Shown here: one piece after another, positions 16,536-25,839 of the stretch
Numbering within the stretch: the stretch's first letter is position 1
How the letters are laid out: each line of letters starts with the position of its first letter
Origin: an uncultured Aquimarina sp.
Lineage (GTDB): Bacteria > Bacteroidota > Bacteroidia > Flavobacteriales > Flavobacteriaceae
NCBI GenBank assembly: GCA_947503835.1
Contig: CANNFM010000008.1
Span: 163,878-227,877 of the forward strand
Reading direction: 5' to 3'
DNA length: 64,000 bases
The notes under the pieces: generated by a model
What the model saw: the letters and a program-made list of their open reading frames with translations, nothing else
What the model was told of the DNA's origin: nothing
Databases searched by the model: none
Translations under genes and position numbers: made by a program

Positions 16536-17339
16536 TTAACTAAAATGGGTTGATTTGTTTATTCTTCGTTCCATATCCTTTTTATACTCTTTAAAAGAAA
16601 TTATTTTTCCATATGGATACTTAACATCCCCTGTGGGGTTATATATAGCATTGATAATATTATTTTCTACAATTGTATCGATTACCTCTTTTAGGGTTAA
16701 TCTCAACTTATTATTATTTGTACTAAGGTTTATAATTTCTTTTGTACGAACATAATCTTCTGGAGTATCCACTGTAATCGTATAATTGGAATAATCCTCA
16801 GAAAACGGATTAAGAATGCCACACTTGTAGTTATCCGGCTCAAACATATAAAGCATCAAATACTCACTTACCATAGGATCCATTTCTGAATAACACTTTT
16901 TAAGGGCTTCAAACTTCATTACCTCGGCAGAAGAACCTATAGGAACTCCATTTAATCTCAAATAATCCAAATTATTTTCCTGCAATAACTCTATTTGCCG
17001 ATCAATGTATTCATATGATGTAAATACATTATCTCCTGTAACCCTCAATAAGATATCACCTTTATACTCATCTCCCACAACAATCATTCGTTCAATTACT
17101 TTTTCGGGAGAACCTCTATAGATATTAACTTTGTTCTTTTGAGCCACATCTTCTAAAATATCATCTGCCTTTTCAACAGAAGTACAAATAACTATTTCAT
17201 CGATTTTTTTAGACAATTTCAATCTCTGAATAATATAATCGAGCATAGAATAATCCTCAAAAACATTTCTTAAAACCTTAAGAGGTAATCTTGTTGAAAC
17301 GGTACGAGAAATAATACATGCAATTACTTTTTGGCTCAT
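16536..17339 (-). CDS. Acylneuraminate cytidylyltransferase family protein (CMP-sugar synthetase, SpsF-like)
   Basis: A 267-residue nucleotidyltransferase of the CMP-NeuAc/KDO synthetase and SpsF group. The N-terminus has ACIISRTVSTRLPLKVLRN, matching the nucleotide loop pattern RxxSxRLPxK. Further on come EIVICTSVEKADD, VNIYRGSPEKVIERMI and LLRVTGDNVF, the last carrying the acidic residues expected around the active site. It should activate the NeuB product as a CMP-sugar for transfer. It lies directly between the two synthase genes (2-bp and 1-bp gaps), so it probably serves one or both. SpsF-type proteins are divergent, so substrate is inferred from context. Confidence 0.85.
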   Translation of the reverse strand: MSQKVIACIISRTVSTRLPLKVLRNVFEDYSMLDYIIQRLKLSKKIDEIVICTSVEKADDILEDVAQKNKVNIYRGSPEKVIERMIVVGDEYKGDILLRVTGDNVFTSYEYIDRQIELLQENNLDYLRLNGVPIGSSAEVMKFEALKKCYSEMDPMVSEYLMLYMFEPDNYKCGILNPFSEDYSNYTITVDTPEDYVRTKEIINLSTNNNKLRLTLKEVIDTIVENNIINAIYNPTGDVKYPYGKIISFKEYKKDMERRINKSTHFS

Positions 17340-17341
17340 AA

Positions 17342-18400
17342 CTATTCGAAACTTTCCCAGGTTAAAATAACGTCTTTATCGATGTCATTTTTAACCGTTC
17401 TACCAACAATATATAATTCTTCATTAGGAGAAATACCTGTCCCTGGCCTTTTAAACAGAATATCTTCTGCTTTAATCTTTTCTCCTTTTTTAATTGATCT
17501 TGCAGTCACAGCACTTCTTCTAAATTTTCCTTTTTTGGCTTCTTCAGCATCTGAAACAATTCGTTGATGACTCCCTAAAGATTTTGTAATATTTAAACCT
17601 TCTTTGCAAATTATTTTTAGCTCAACCGGATCCGCAGAAATTTCATGATCCCAACCGGGTAAGTTTTTATCTGTAGTAAAATGTTTTTCAATGACACAAG
17701 CTCCCAGTGCTACTGAAGCCAAAGGTATAGAAAAACCTATGGTGTGATCAGAAAAACCTACGGGATAATCAAAAGCTTCCTGCAACATTGTAATATTATT
17801 CAAATGAATATCTTCGTAATGCGGAGGATAGATGGAGATACAATGTAATAGTACAATTTGATCATTTCCCTCGGATTCAATAATCTTAATTGCCTGATCT
17901 ATTTCAGCCAAAGAAGCCATCCCAGTAGATAAAATAATTGGTTTCTTAAATTTTGCCAAGTACTTTAAAAGCCTTAAATTATTAATATCCATCGAAGCAA
18001 CCTTGAAAAAAGGAACTCCTAGTCTATGCAAGAGATCTGCCTCTCCCTCAGAAAATGGAGAAGACGCAAAAACCACACCTTTATTATCACAATACTCTTT
18101 TAGTTCGAAATGTTGATCTTCTCTTAAGTAATATTTTTGTACCATTTCTTTAAGAGAACCAAAGTGTTTTTTGGGAGAATCATCATACTTTTGGTTGTTG
18201 TCATATTCTACTTTGGAAACAAGTGATTCTGGGGTCCAGGACTGAAACTTAACAGCGTGTGCACCACACTCAACCGCAGAATCAATCATCTTTTTAGCCA
18301 AATCCATATCGCCATTATGATTTGCACCTATTTCTGCAATAACAAAGGGTTCAGAAAAATTATGTACATCAAAAGTTGGAGATAGTTTTATTTTTTTCAT
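17342..18400 (-). CDS. neuB: N-acetylneuraminate/legionaminate synthase (NeuB family)
   Basis: A 352-residue synthase with the canonical NeuB signature AEIGANHNGDMDLAKKMID (residues 22-40), HAVKFQSWT, ILSTGMAS, LLHCISIYPPH (metal His), GFSDHTIG (second metal His) and VIEKHFTTD. A C-terminal SAF domain begins around residue 288 with VTARSIKKGEKI. It condenses phosphoenolpyruvate with an N-acylated amino sugar to form a nine-carbon sugar acid. Given LegB-, LegC- and PglD-like genes upstream, a legionaminic-type acid is more likely than sialic acid (LegI role). The cytidylyltransferase follows 2 bp downstream. Confidence 0.92.
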   Translation of the reverse strand: MKKIKLSPTFDVHNFSEPFVIAEIGANHNGDMDLAKKMIDSAVECGAHAVKFQSWTPESLVSKVEYDNNQKYDDSPKKHFGSLKEMVQKYYLREDQHFELKEYCDNKGVVFASSPFSEGEADLLHRLGVPFFKVASMDINNLRLLKYLAKFKKPIILSTGMASLAEIDQAIKIIESEGNDQIVLLHCISIYPPHYEDIHLNNITMLQEAFDYPVGFSDHTIGFSIPLASVALGACVIEKHFTTDKNLPGWDHEISADPVELKIICKEGLNITKSLGSHQRIVSDAEEAKKGKFRRSAVTARSIKKGEKIKAEDILFKRPGTGISPNEELYIVGRTVKNDIDKDVILTWESFE

Positions 18401-18406
18401 TTTAAT

Positions 18407-19243
18407 TTATTTTTCTAATAGTTTTGTTTCTTCCCACCAAAAATAATTTTGATTTGTATCTTTTTCACTAGTGGTTATCTTCTTTTCAATTTCATCTATG
18501 GGGTTTGATTTTTCTAGCAGCATTAATTCGCTATACAAGTCTTTTCTCTTGATAAAATTATAATGTCTTTTTTTCACATTTAATGCTGACTTTATTCTTT
18601 GCAATGATATTTTGTCAAATCCTATAGTATTCGAATTATGCTGGCGATAAAAAGTTTGTGTTTTATCTATAAAAAAAGCTTCTAAACCCTCTATTAAGTT
18701 ATAAAAAATTGCCCAATCAACGGCCAAAAGATCTTCATCCAAATTTATTTCTTTTAGGGCCTCTTTTCTAATTGCGCTGTTCCCTAGTCCCAAAACGTTT
18801 TTATCCAAAAGAAATTCTTGTGTAATCACTTTATTCTTATTAAATCTTGAAGACCAAATATTTTGCTTTAAAATCGTATCCTCATAAAAACTTGTTAGAT
18901 CATTAAAAACAATAGGGTATTTATCCAAATATCTAACTGATTCTTCTACTCTATTGTCAGCCAAATAATCATCAGAATCACTGAATACTATATCTTCATA
19001 TTCGCTCTGATTTAATAGTTCCAAAAGTTTTTGTCTTATTTTTGAAGGAGTATTGGAATAATTGTAAACCGTTACATTTAATGAATTATACTTTTTAACG
19101 AAAAAATCAAAATTTTCAAGTCCATCATTAATAATGAAAACATCAAATTCTTTATATGTCTGTCTGCATAATGACCCAAAGAAATCATTTACAAAGGCAG
19201 TATTAGCCGGAAAAACCACTGTTGCTACTACTGTTTTATTCAT
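18407..19243 (-). CDS. Family 2 glycosyltransferase (GT-A)
   Basis: A 278-residue protein with a GT2-type N-terminal domain: VATVVFPANTAFVNDFFGSL, then FDVFIINDGLENFDFF (the ND pair of the nucleotide site) and IVFSDSDDYLADN, which provides the DxD metal-binding motif near residue 93. No membrane span is seen. It overlaps the acetyltransferase upstream by 4 bp (ATGA) and is followed 6 bp later by NeuB. It probably adds one residue of the repeat unit; because it is embedded in the nonulosonic acid genes, that residue may be the neighbour of the sugar acid. Donor and acceptor are unknown. Confidence 0.83.
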   Translation of the reverse strand: MNKTVVATVVFPANTAFVNDFFGSLCRQTYKEFDVFIINDGLENFDFFVKKYNSLNVTVYNYSNTPSKIRQKLLELLNQSEYEDIVFSDSDDYLADNRVEESVRYLDKYPIVFNDLTSFYEDTILKQNIWSSRFNKNKVITQEFLLDKNVLGLGNSAIRKEALKEINLDEDLLAVDWAIFYNLIEGLEAFFIDKTQTFYRQHNSNTIGFDKISLQRIKSALNVKKRHYNFIKRKDLYSELMLLEKSNPIDEIEKKITTSEKDTNQNYFWWEETKLLEK

Positions 19244-19881
19244 AACTCTTTGATTACTTTGGCGGGCATACCTACTGCTAATTTTTTTGATTCTAAGTCC
19301 TTAGTTAATAAACCCGCTGCTCCTAAAACACTGTTGGAATCTATTTTTATATATTGAAGAATTGTTGAATTTGTTCCAAACAAATTATAATTTCCTATTT
19401 CGACTCCTCCACTAATATTACATCCAGGATTTATAACATTACCATTTTTAATAGTCGTATCATGCCCAACAGTACAATTTAAATTAAAAATGTTGAAAGA
19501 ACCTATTTTAATATCAACTGTAAAAATACAACCTGCAGTTATAATATTTCCTTCTCCTATGGTAATATTATCGAGATCTCCAATAAAATTTGGGTGAATT
19601 AAATTTGGGAAATTTAATTTTTTAAACTTTAACACCACTTTTTCTATTATTGATGGGTTTCCAATTCCTATTGCAATACAGGCATCTTTTGGAGGGTCGC
19701 TTAAAAAAACATCTTCTTTTATAATTGGATATTCTTTTTGATCAAGTTTGATTGTTCCAGATTCCTTATCAATAAATCCTTTAAAACTCAATTTTTCATT
19801 TTGACTCTTATTTATTTCTTTGACTAAAAAATAAACTTCTTTTGCAAAACCTCCTGAACCTATAACATAAATTGGTTTCAT
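19240..19881 (-). CDS. PglD/NeuD-like sugar O- or N-acetyltransferase
   Basis: A 213-residue two-domain protein: an N-terminal Rossmann-like half beginning YVIGSGGFAKEVYFLV and a C-terminal left-handed beta-helix with hexapeptides such as IGEGNIITAG, IGSFNIFNLN and IGNYNLFGTN, ending AVGMPAKVIKEL. The GHDTTI segment provides the catalytic histidine equivalent. PglD-type enzymes acetylate the 4-amino group of UDP-4-amino-trideoxy sugars; this would be the LegH step after the LegC-like aminotransferase directly upstream (12-bp gap). NeuD-type O-acetylation of the finished nonulosonic acid is the alternative. Confidence 0.86.
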   Translation of the reverse strand: MKPIYVIGSGGFAKEVYFLVKEINKSQNEKLSFKGFIDKESGTIKLDQKEYPIIKEDVFLSDPPKDACIAIGIGNPSIIEKVVLKFKKLNFPNLIHPNFIGDLDNITIGEGNIITAGCIFTVDIKIGSFNIFNLNCTVGHDTTIKNGNVINPGCNISGGVEIGNYNLFGTNSTILQYIKIDSNSVLGAAGLLTKDLESKKLAVGMPAKVIKEL

Positions 19882-19893
19882 TTCAAAAATATT

Positions 19894-21033
19894 TTATAAA
19901 ATTACACTACTTGGTATATTTACAACACGTTCTTCAAACCACTCGGCATTTTCGAGGTTTCCGGTTTGTGCGTTTTTAAACATTGACAAGCTATTCATTA
20001 ATTTCCAAATAGGTCTTGTCATCACTCCATTGGCATTGGTTTCTCTAAGAAACTCATTTCTTTCTTCCAAATTTTCTAATAGAATAGCATTTAGCCAATA
20101 GTTAGAAACAGAATTTTTTGGTTCTATGACATAATATAATGATTTGTCGCTAAAAAACGCCTGGTATTTATTTGATAATTCTCTTTTCTTTTCTAAAATA
20201 AGAGGAAGTTCTTCCATCTGGGCACATCCCAATGCAGCATTAATATTGGGTAAACGATAATTATAAGCAATCATGTCATGTTCATAATCCCAGGGGTGCG
20301 GTATTTTGGCGGTCGTTGTAATGTGCTTTGCTTTTTGGGCAATTTTGTCATCATTGGTTACAAGCATTCCTCCTCCTCCTGTAGTTATGGTTTTGTTTCC
20401 ATTAAAACTAAAAACGCCAAGTAAACCAAAGGTTCCTGTATGTTTTCCTTTGAAATAGCTTCCTAATGACTCTGCCGCATCTTCGACCACTGCTATATTA
20501 AATGTATTACAAACCGATATGATTTCATCAATTCTTGCAGACAACCCAAAAGTATGCATAGGAACTACAGCTTTTATCCTTCTCTTTGTTATCTTATTTA
20601 TACATTCTCCATTTATCATTTCTGTATTTTGTGATAAAAAATCCTCTAATTTTTCTGGAGATAAGCCTAGAGTGTCCTTGTCTACATCTACAAAAACCGG
20701 ATGTGCTCCTATATAACGCATTGCATTAACTGTTGCGACAAAGGTTAAAGGCTGAGTAATCACCTCATCATTATAATCAACCCCAGACATTAGTAGGGCA
20801 ATATGTAATGCGGCAGTTCCATTTGAAGTTGCAATCGCATGCTTTGCTCCGGTAAACTTAGCAACTTCTAGTTCAAATCGATCAACAAATTTTCCTACAC
20901 TAGAAACAAATGTACTGTCGATACATTCATCCAGATATTTTTTCTCATTTCCCATAAATATTGGGGCATGAAGAGGGATAAAATCTTTGGTTTTGAAGGT
21001 TTTTTGAGTAAAGGATATAAACTCTTGATACAT
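19894..21033 (-). CDS. legC: LegC-like nucleotide-sugar aminotransferase (DegT family)
   Basis: A 379-residue PLP enzyme opening MYQEFISFTQKTF and FIPLHAPIFMGNEKKYLDEC, the arrangement typical of LegC/PtmF-type transaminases. It has TSNGTAALHIA for cofactor phosphate, VEDAAESLGS for the ring nitrogen and the Schiff-base lysine in FSFNGNKTITTGGGG. It should aminate C4 of the UDP-4-keto-6-deoxy-N-acetylhexosamine made by the dehydratase directly upstream (4-bp gap). It is clearly distinct from the WbpE-like aminotransferase at 2527, which follows another chemistry. The specific LegC name is inferred from overall pattern and order. Confidence 0.86.
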   Translation of the reverse strand: MYQEFISFTQKTFKTKDFIPLHAPIFMGNEKKYLDECIDSTFVSSVGKFVDRFELEVAKFTGAKHAIATSNGTAALHIALLMSGVDYNDEVITQPLTFVATVNAMRYIGAHPVFVDVDKDTLGLSPEKLEDFLSQNTEMINGECINKITKRRIKAVVPMHTFGLSARIDEIISVCNTFNIAVVEDAAESLGSYFKGKHTGTFGLLGVFSFNGNKTITTGGGGMLVTNDDKIAQKAKHITTTAKIPHPWDYEHDMIAYNYRLPNINAALGCAQMEELPLILEKKRELSNKYQAFFSDKSLYYVIEPKNSVSNYWLNAILLENLEERNEFLRETNANGVMTRPIWKLMNSLSMFKNAQTGNLENAEWFEERVVNIPSSVIL

Positions 21034-21037
21034 ATAT

Positions 21038-22225
21038 TTACATTTTACTATCTAAATATTTACCTGTTTCTTTGTGTCCAAAATCAGGTATCATTTTGAA
21101 AAAAAGATCAACAATATCGTTCTTGTCCCACTTTTTATTTTTCTTCAAAGTCTGGATTTTATTTGTAAAGAAATCTAATGTCTCATTGTCAAAATCTAAA
21201 TCATTTTTTATGATTCCAAGATTATGAAATCTATCCATATCTAATGTTTCTTTATCGGTAAAGAACTCCTCAAAATCTTTTTCTCCGGTGGTGTCGCTTT
21301 TAGAAAACAGACACGGCCATTTTTTTTCTTGAGGTAGTGTTTCTACAAGTTTTCTAGCCTCTTCTTCATCCTTACACAAATAGGGTTGGTACCCAAGTTC
21401 TTCAAGATATTTTATTGCAATATCTGCAAAGGAAATGAGGTCAAGGTTCTCACTTAATTTAGGAAAAAATATATCCCGATTATCACCAAAAATACAAGAC
21501 ATTAAACAAAGTTCTCCTGATTCTTTTGGTATTACAAAATATCTTTTGATATCGTTTGGCGCTACTATTGGTTGTTTTTTCTTTATTCTTTGATCAAATC
21601 CATGAAGTAGTGATCCATCTGAGAATGCTACGTTAGCAAAACGTGCAGTAGAAATTTTGATGTCTTTGCTTCTTCTCATCAAATACATTTCCATAATTCG
21701 CTTAGAGGCACCCATCATGTTTACAGGATTAGCTGCTTTGTCTGTTGATACACAAAAATATTTTTTGGTTCCTTTTTCAATAGATTGAAGTAATGTTTTC
21801 TCGGTATTGAAAATATTTACATCAATCATCCTCATCAAAGTATAAGGGTCTTTTTCACTTCTAACGTGCTTTAGTGCAGATAAGTTAAGGACATAATCAT
21901 ATTTTCCGTCTGCTTCTATAAAAGCATCATATTCTAAAGATCCTATGTCTAAAGCAAAGGTTTTAAAATCGCCATCTATATACCCAAAAGAACTTCTAAT
22001 ATCTCTTACTAATTCGACTAAGTTGTTTTCACTAATATCGACCACATGAAGTTTTTCAGGGTTTCTTTTGAAGATCTCTTTAGTGACTGCTTGACCAATG
22101 GATCCTGAACCGCCAATAACTAAAAAAGATGAAGAAGAAATTATGTTTTTTAATTCAGACTCCTTTTCAGAGATATCTGTAGAAAATAACTCCTGTTTTC
22201 TTCCTATTAGCTTTAATATGTTCAT
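21038..22225 (-). CDS. legB: UDP-N-acetylglucosamine 4,6-dehydratase (LegB/FlaA1-like)
   Basis: A 395-residue extended short-chain dehydrogenase of the CapD/FlaA1 group. The nucleotide motif is VIGGSGSIGQAV (residues ~36-47); LSALKHVRSEKDP and VSTDKAANPVNMMGASKR carry the catalytic residues in the FlaA1 arrangement (Met in place of the classical Tyr, followed by Lys). Unlike WbpM it lacks the N-terminal membrane domain. The C-terminal ~120 residues form a family extension. It would produce UDP-4-keto-6-deoxy-N-acetylhexosamine for the LegC-like enzyme. Retaining C5 stereochemistry (LegB) rather than inverting it (PseB) is inferred from the LegC-like partner. Confidence 0.84.
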   Translation of the reverse strand: MNILKLIGRKQELFSTDISEKESELKNIISSSSFLVIGGSGSIGQAVTKEIFKRNPEKLHVVDISENNLVELVRDIRSSFGYIDGDFKTFALDIGSLEYDAFIEADGKYDYVLNLSALKHVRSEKDPYTLMRMIDVNIFNTEKTLLQSIEKGTKKYFCVSTDKAANPVNMMGASKRIMEMYLMRRSKDIKISTARFANVAFSDGSLLHGFDQRIKKKQPIVAPNDIKRYFVIPKESGELCLMSCIFGDNRDIFFPKLSENLDLISFADIAIKYLEELGYQPYLCKDEEEARKLVETLPQEKKWPCLFSKSDTTGEKDFEEFFTDKETLDMDRFHNLGIIKNDLDFDNETLDFFTNKIQTLKKNKKWDKNDIVDLFFKMIPDFGHKETGKYLDSKM

Positions 22226-22261
22226 CTTGCTTTTAAAGTTTTGCTTATTTTTTTAATCTTT

Positions 22262-23116
22262 TTATTCCTTAGATTTATTAATTAAGAATAGGGAAGAATC
22301 CCAATCTAAAATATTGGTTTGAAAAATTTTGATTGTTTTTTCTTTACTTAAAACGCTGTATTTAGGCCTCTTTGCAAAAGTAGGGTAATTATCGGTTTTT
22401 TTAAGAGTTATAGTTTTAAGTTTTCCAAGAAACCTTAGAATCTCTTTTGTAAAATCATACCATGTTGCTTCCCCTTGATTGCTATAGTGATAAACACCGT
22501 AGTTATCATTATCATCAAGTATTATTTCGAGTATAAATTTAGCTAAATCATTAGCATTTGTAGGGGTGCCTGTTTCAGAAGTTACAATTGTAAGTTCTGT
22601 TTCTGTTTCTGATTTTCTTACAATTGTTTTAAAAAAATTATGACCATGCTCTGAGTATAACCAAGAAGTTCTTATGATATAAAACCGTTCTAAAATCTCC
22701 TGAATATATTGTTCTCCTTTTAACTTAGACGCTCCATATACATTTATTGGATTAGGTTCATCTTTCTCTGTATATGGTGTTTTTTTTGTTCCGTCGAAAA
22801 CAAAATCTGTTGAAATATGTATGAGCACGGTGTTAGTTAGCTTGCATGCTTCTGCTACATATTTTACTGCTTCTGCATTTATTTGGAATGCTTTTTTAGT
22901 TTCGGTTTCTGCTTTATCTACCGCTGTATAAGCCGCACAATTGATCAAATAGTTAAACTGTTTTTCTTTAAGAAGGTTTTGAATACTATCTTGATTGGTT
23001 ATATCTAATTCTTTAGATGTTTTAAAAACCCACTCAATATTTTGATTGTTTTTGGCTACATCCTGAAGGCATTTACCCATTTGGCCATTTGCTCCCGTTA
23101 CTACTATCGAAATCAT
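22262..23116 (-). CDS. rfbD: dTDP-4-dehydrorhamnose reductase
   Basis: A 284-residue short-chain reductase with the cofactor motif VTGANGQMGKCLQ near the N-terminus, NCAAYTAVDKAE, the catalytic YGASKLKGE near residue 127 and the family segment IIRTSWLYSEHG. It performs the last step of dTDP-L-rhamnose synthesis, reducing the 4-keto group with NAD(P)H. Its start overlaps the rfbC stop by 4 bp (ATGA). Length is normal for RmlD. A 36-bp gap to the LegB-like gene is the only spacing in this part of the operon. Confidence 0.94.
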   Translation of the reverse strand: MISIVVTGANGQMGKCLQDVAKNNQNIEWVFKTSKELDITNQDSIQNLLKEKQFNYLINCAAYTAVDKAETETKKAFQINAEAVKYVAEACKLTNTVLIHISTDFVFDGTKKTPYTEKDEPNPINVYGASKLKGEQYIQEILERFYIIRTSWLYSEHGHNFFKTIVRKSETETELTIVTSETGTPTNANDLAKFILEIILDDNDNYGVYHYSNQGEATWYDFTKEILRFLGKLKTITLKKTDNYPTFAKRPKYSVLSKEKTIKIFQTNILDWDSSLFLINKSKE

Positions 23117-23658
23117 AAATTTGCATTTCTAAACGTTGGCAATATTGCGTCCTTTTCTGAGACAATGAGATCTTTATTACTTAATTTCCAGTCGATTTTT
23201 AAGTCTTGATCGCTGTATATAATTCCTCCTTCAGCTTCTTTATTGTAAAAATTGTCACACTTATAGAAAAAACTAGCTGTATCACTTAATACAACAAAAC
23301 CATGTGCAAAACCTCTGGGAATATATAGTTGTTTTTTATTGTCTTCCGATAATTCTACAGCCACATGTTCTTTAAAAGTCGGAGAATCTTTACGTAAATC
23401 CACCGCAACATCTAACACCTTCCCTTGTACTACTCTTACTAATTTGGCTTGGGCATGCTCCCCTAATTGATAATGTAATGCTCTTAGTACTCCTTTTGTT
23501 GAAAAAGACTGGTTGTCTTGAACAAAATCAACTTCTTGAGCTATGAGTTCATTAAACTTATTTTGGTTAAAGCTTTCAAAAAAATAGCCTCTTTCATCTT
23601 TAAAAATTGCGGGCTCTATTATAAAACATCCTTTAAGCTTTGTTTCTTTTGCTATCAT
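23113..23658 (-). CDS. rfbC: dTDP-4-dehydrorhamnose 3,5-epimerase
   Basis: A 181-residue cupin enzyme with the RmlC hallmarks: IIEPAIFKDERGYFFESFN at the N-terminus, FVQDNQSFSTKGVLRALHYQ (active-site histidine and arginine), KLVRVVQGKVLDVAVDLR and YIPRGFAHGF. It inverts C3 and C5 of dTDP-4-keto-6-deoxyglucose. It is complete, and lies between rfbA (2-bp gap) and rfbD (4-bp overlap), so the four rhamnose genes form one tight block. Confidence 0.95.
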   Translation of the reverse strand: MIAKETKLKGCFIIEPAIFKDERGYFFESFNQNKFNELIAQEVDFVQDNQSFSTKGVLRALHYQLGEHAQAKLVRVVQGKVLDVAVDLRKDSPTFKEHVAVELSEDNKKQLYIPRGFAHGFVVLSDTASFFYKCDNFYNKEAEGGIIYSDQDLKIDWKLSNKDLIVSEKDAILPTFRNANL

Positions 23659-23660
23659 AC

Positions 23661-24524
23661 TTAGTCTTCTAAAATGCTCATTAGGTGTTTACCATATCCA
23701 CTCTTGATAAGAGGTTTTGCTAGTTCTTTTAATTCATCTTTAGAAATATAACCCATCCTATAGGCAACCTCTTCTATTGCTCCAATCTTTAGTCCTTGAC
23801 GCTCTTCGATTACTTGTACAAATTGAGACGCTTGCATTAACGAATTAAACGTACCTGTATCTAACCAAGCTGTTCCCCTATCTAAAATACTCACACTTAA
23901 CTTTTCCTCTTCTAAATATGCTCTATTTATATCGGTAATTTCTAACTCACCTCTACGGCTAGGTTTTATACTTTTGGCTATGCCTACCACTTTATTATCA
24001 TAAAAGTATATTCCGGGTACTGCATAGTTTGATTTGGGCTGTTGAGGTTTTTCTTCGATAGATATGGCTTTACCCGTATGGTCAAATTCAACTACTCCAT
24101 AGCGTTCTGGATCATGCACATGATAGGCATATATGATTCCTCCATCCGGATCATTGTTTGCTTGTAAAAGTTTTGCTAAACCTGTTCCATAAAAAATATT
24201 ATCTCCTAAGATCAATGCTACTTTATCATTACCTATAAAATCTGCTCCTATTATAAATGCCTCTGCAAGGCCGTTGGGGTTTTCTTGCACAGCGTATTCA
24301 AATCGGCAACCAAATTTCTTCCCGTCGCCTAATAGTTTTTCAAATAATGGCAAATCATGTGGTGTAGAAATGATCATAATTTCTCTTATTCCTGACCACA
24401 TTAGGCTTGAAAGCGGATAATAAATCATTGGCTTGTCATACACTGGCATAAGCTGTTTACTAACAGCAAGTGTTAAGGGGTGTAACCTTGTTCCCGAGCC
24501 TCCGGCTAAAATTATTCCTTTCAT
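23661..24524 (-). CDS. rfbA: Glucose-1-phosphate thymidylyltransferase
   Basis: A 287-residue nucleotidyltransferase with the signature [14 protein letters not shown] (residues 4-17), [30 protein letters not shown] (metal aspartate near 107) and [13 protein letters not shown]. It couples glucose-1-phosphate and dTTP to give dTDP-glucose, the first committed step toward dTDP-L-rhamnose. The start overlaps the rfbB stop by 4 bp. The sequence is standard throughout. Confidence 0.95.
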   Translation of the reverse strand: MKGIILAGGSGTRLHPLTLAVSKQLMPVYDKPMIYYPLSSLMWSGIREIMIISTPHDLPLFEKLLGDGKKFGCRFEYAVQENPNGLAEAFIIGADFIGNDKVALILGDNIFYGTGLAKLLQANNDPDGGIIYAYHVHDPERYGVVEFDHTGKAISIEEKPQQPKSNYAVPGIYFYDNKVVGIAKSIKPSRRGELEITDINRAYLEEEKLSVSILDRGTAWLDTGTFNSLMQASQFVQVIEERQGLKIGAIEEVAYRMGYISKDELKELAKPLIKSGYGKHLMSILED

Positions 24525-25543
24525 GATATAGTATGATATTTTTTTAAGTACCAGGTCACTGTTTTATCTATTCCTGTCTCAAAATTTTCATCGGCCTTCC
24601 ATCCTAATTCATTCTCAATTTTAGCAGCATCAATAGCATAACGTAAATCATGACCTGGTCTATCTTTGACATAGGTTATTAAATCTATATACGATTTTCC
24701 ATTCTTGCGAGGGGTGCTTGTGTCTAATATTTCACAAATTTTTGAAGCGATATAATTATTATTACGTTCATTTCTTCCTCCAATATTGTATGTTTCGCCA
24801 GAAGCTCCTTTTTTATATACTAATTCAATGCCTTTACAATGATCCAGTACATATAGCCAATCTCTAATGTTTTTGCCATCTCCGTAAATGGGTATATTCT
24901 CTTCGGAAAGCGCTTTTCTAATGATCGTGGGAATCAGTTTTTCGTCATGTTGCTTTGGACCGTAATTGTTAGAACAATTAGTAGTTACGACATTCATTCC
25001 ATAGGTATGAAAATAACTTCTAACGATATGATCCGAAGATGCTTTAGATGCACTATAAGGGCTGTTAGGTGCATACGGTGTGGTTTCAGTAAACAATCCT
25101 GTCTCTCCTAGTGTTCCATACACCTCATCTGTAGAAATATGATGAAAACGGCATTCTTTATATTGATCTTTATAGGCGTGTGGAGCCTCCATCCAATAGT
25201 TCCTTGCGACATCTAATAAAGCAAAGGTTCCAAAAACATTGGTTTTTATAAATGCATCTGGATTTGATATTGAATTATCTACATGGGATTCTGCAGCAAA
25301 ATGAATCACTCCATAAATATCATACTTGTTAAATAGTTCTTCTATTAGATTTCTATCACAAATGTCTCCTTTGATAAAAGTATATCGATCTCCTTCCTCG
25401 ACCTCTTTTATGTTTTTTAAATCTCCTGCATACGTCAGTAAATCTAAATTTACAATACTAAAATCCGGATTGTTTTTTATAAAATAAGGAATAAAGTTAG
25501 AGCCTATGAAGCCTGCTCCTCCTGTAATTAGAATGTTTTTCAT
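24521..25543 (-). CDS. rfbB: dTDP-glucose 4,6-dehydratase
   Basis: A 340-residue extended short-chain dehydratase with [16 protein letters not shown] (NAD binding), [21 protein letters not shown] (acid/base Asp-Glu pair) and [10 protein letters not shown] (catalytic Tyr and Lys). It converts dTDP-glucose to dTDP-4-keto-6-deoxyglucose. It is the first gene of the long leftward polysaccharide locus; the 296 bp upstream are non-coding and should hold the main promoter. Rhamnose, or a sugar derived from the same intermediate, is therefore an expected component of the glycan. Confidence 0.95.
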   Translation of the reverse strand: MKNILITGGAGFIGSNFIPYFIKNNPDFSIVNLDLLTYAGDLKNIKEVEEGDRYTFIKGDICDRNLIEELFNKYDIYGVIHFAAESHVDNSISNPDAFIKTNVFGTFALLDVARNYWMEAPHAYKDQYKECRFHHISTDEVYGTLGETGLFTETTPYAPNSPYSASKASSDHIVRSYFHTYGMNVVTTNCSNNYGPKQHDEKLIPTIIRKALSEENIPIYGDGKNIRDWLYVLDHCKGIELVYKKGASGETYNIGGRNERNNNYIASKICEILDTSTPRKNGKSYIDLITYVKDRPGHDLRYAIDAAKIENELGWKADENFETGIDKTVTWYLKKYHTIS

Positions 25544-25593
25544 ATTCTTTAAATGGACACTTTATATATTAGGCGAATACTATTTGTTGTTTG

Positions 25594-25601
25594 CAAAAAT
25601 A
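25594..25601 (-). promoter_or_regulatory. Candidate -7 box for the polysaccharide operon
   Basis: The minus strand reads TATTTTTG, a match to TAnnTTTG, about 51 bp upstream of the rfbB start. No TTG lies at the usual spacing upstream (nearest about 31 bp away), so this is only a candidate. The surrounding 25544-25839 gap is AT-rich and otherwise unremarkable. Confidence 0.28.
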
Positions 25602-25839
25602 GGTTAATTATCTGTTTTTTTTGTTTAATTTACAACATTAAACCCTTCTTTCTGCACTTTAATCTAAAAGTAATATTAGCACTTCTAAGTTATGTTTTTT
25701 TTAATCAAAGTATTTTAAAAAAATAGTTCATCTTTATTTTGAATGAAGGATTCTTAATACATTTCACACTGTTTTTTTTCGTTAACATCTATATCCTTGA
25801 AAATGTATAGTTTGAGATGTCGTTCATTTGTATTCTTTA

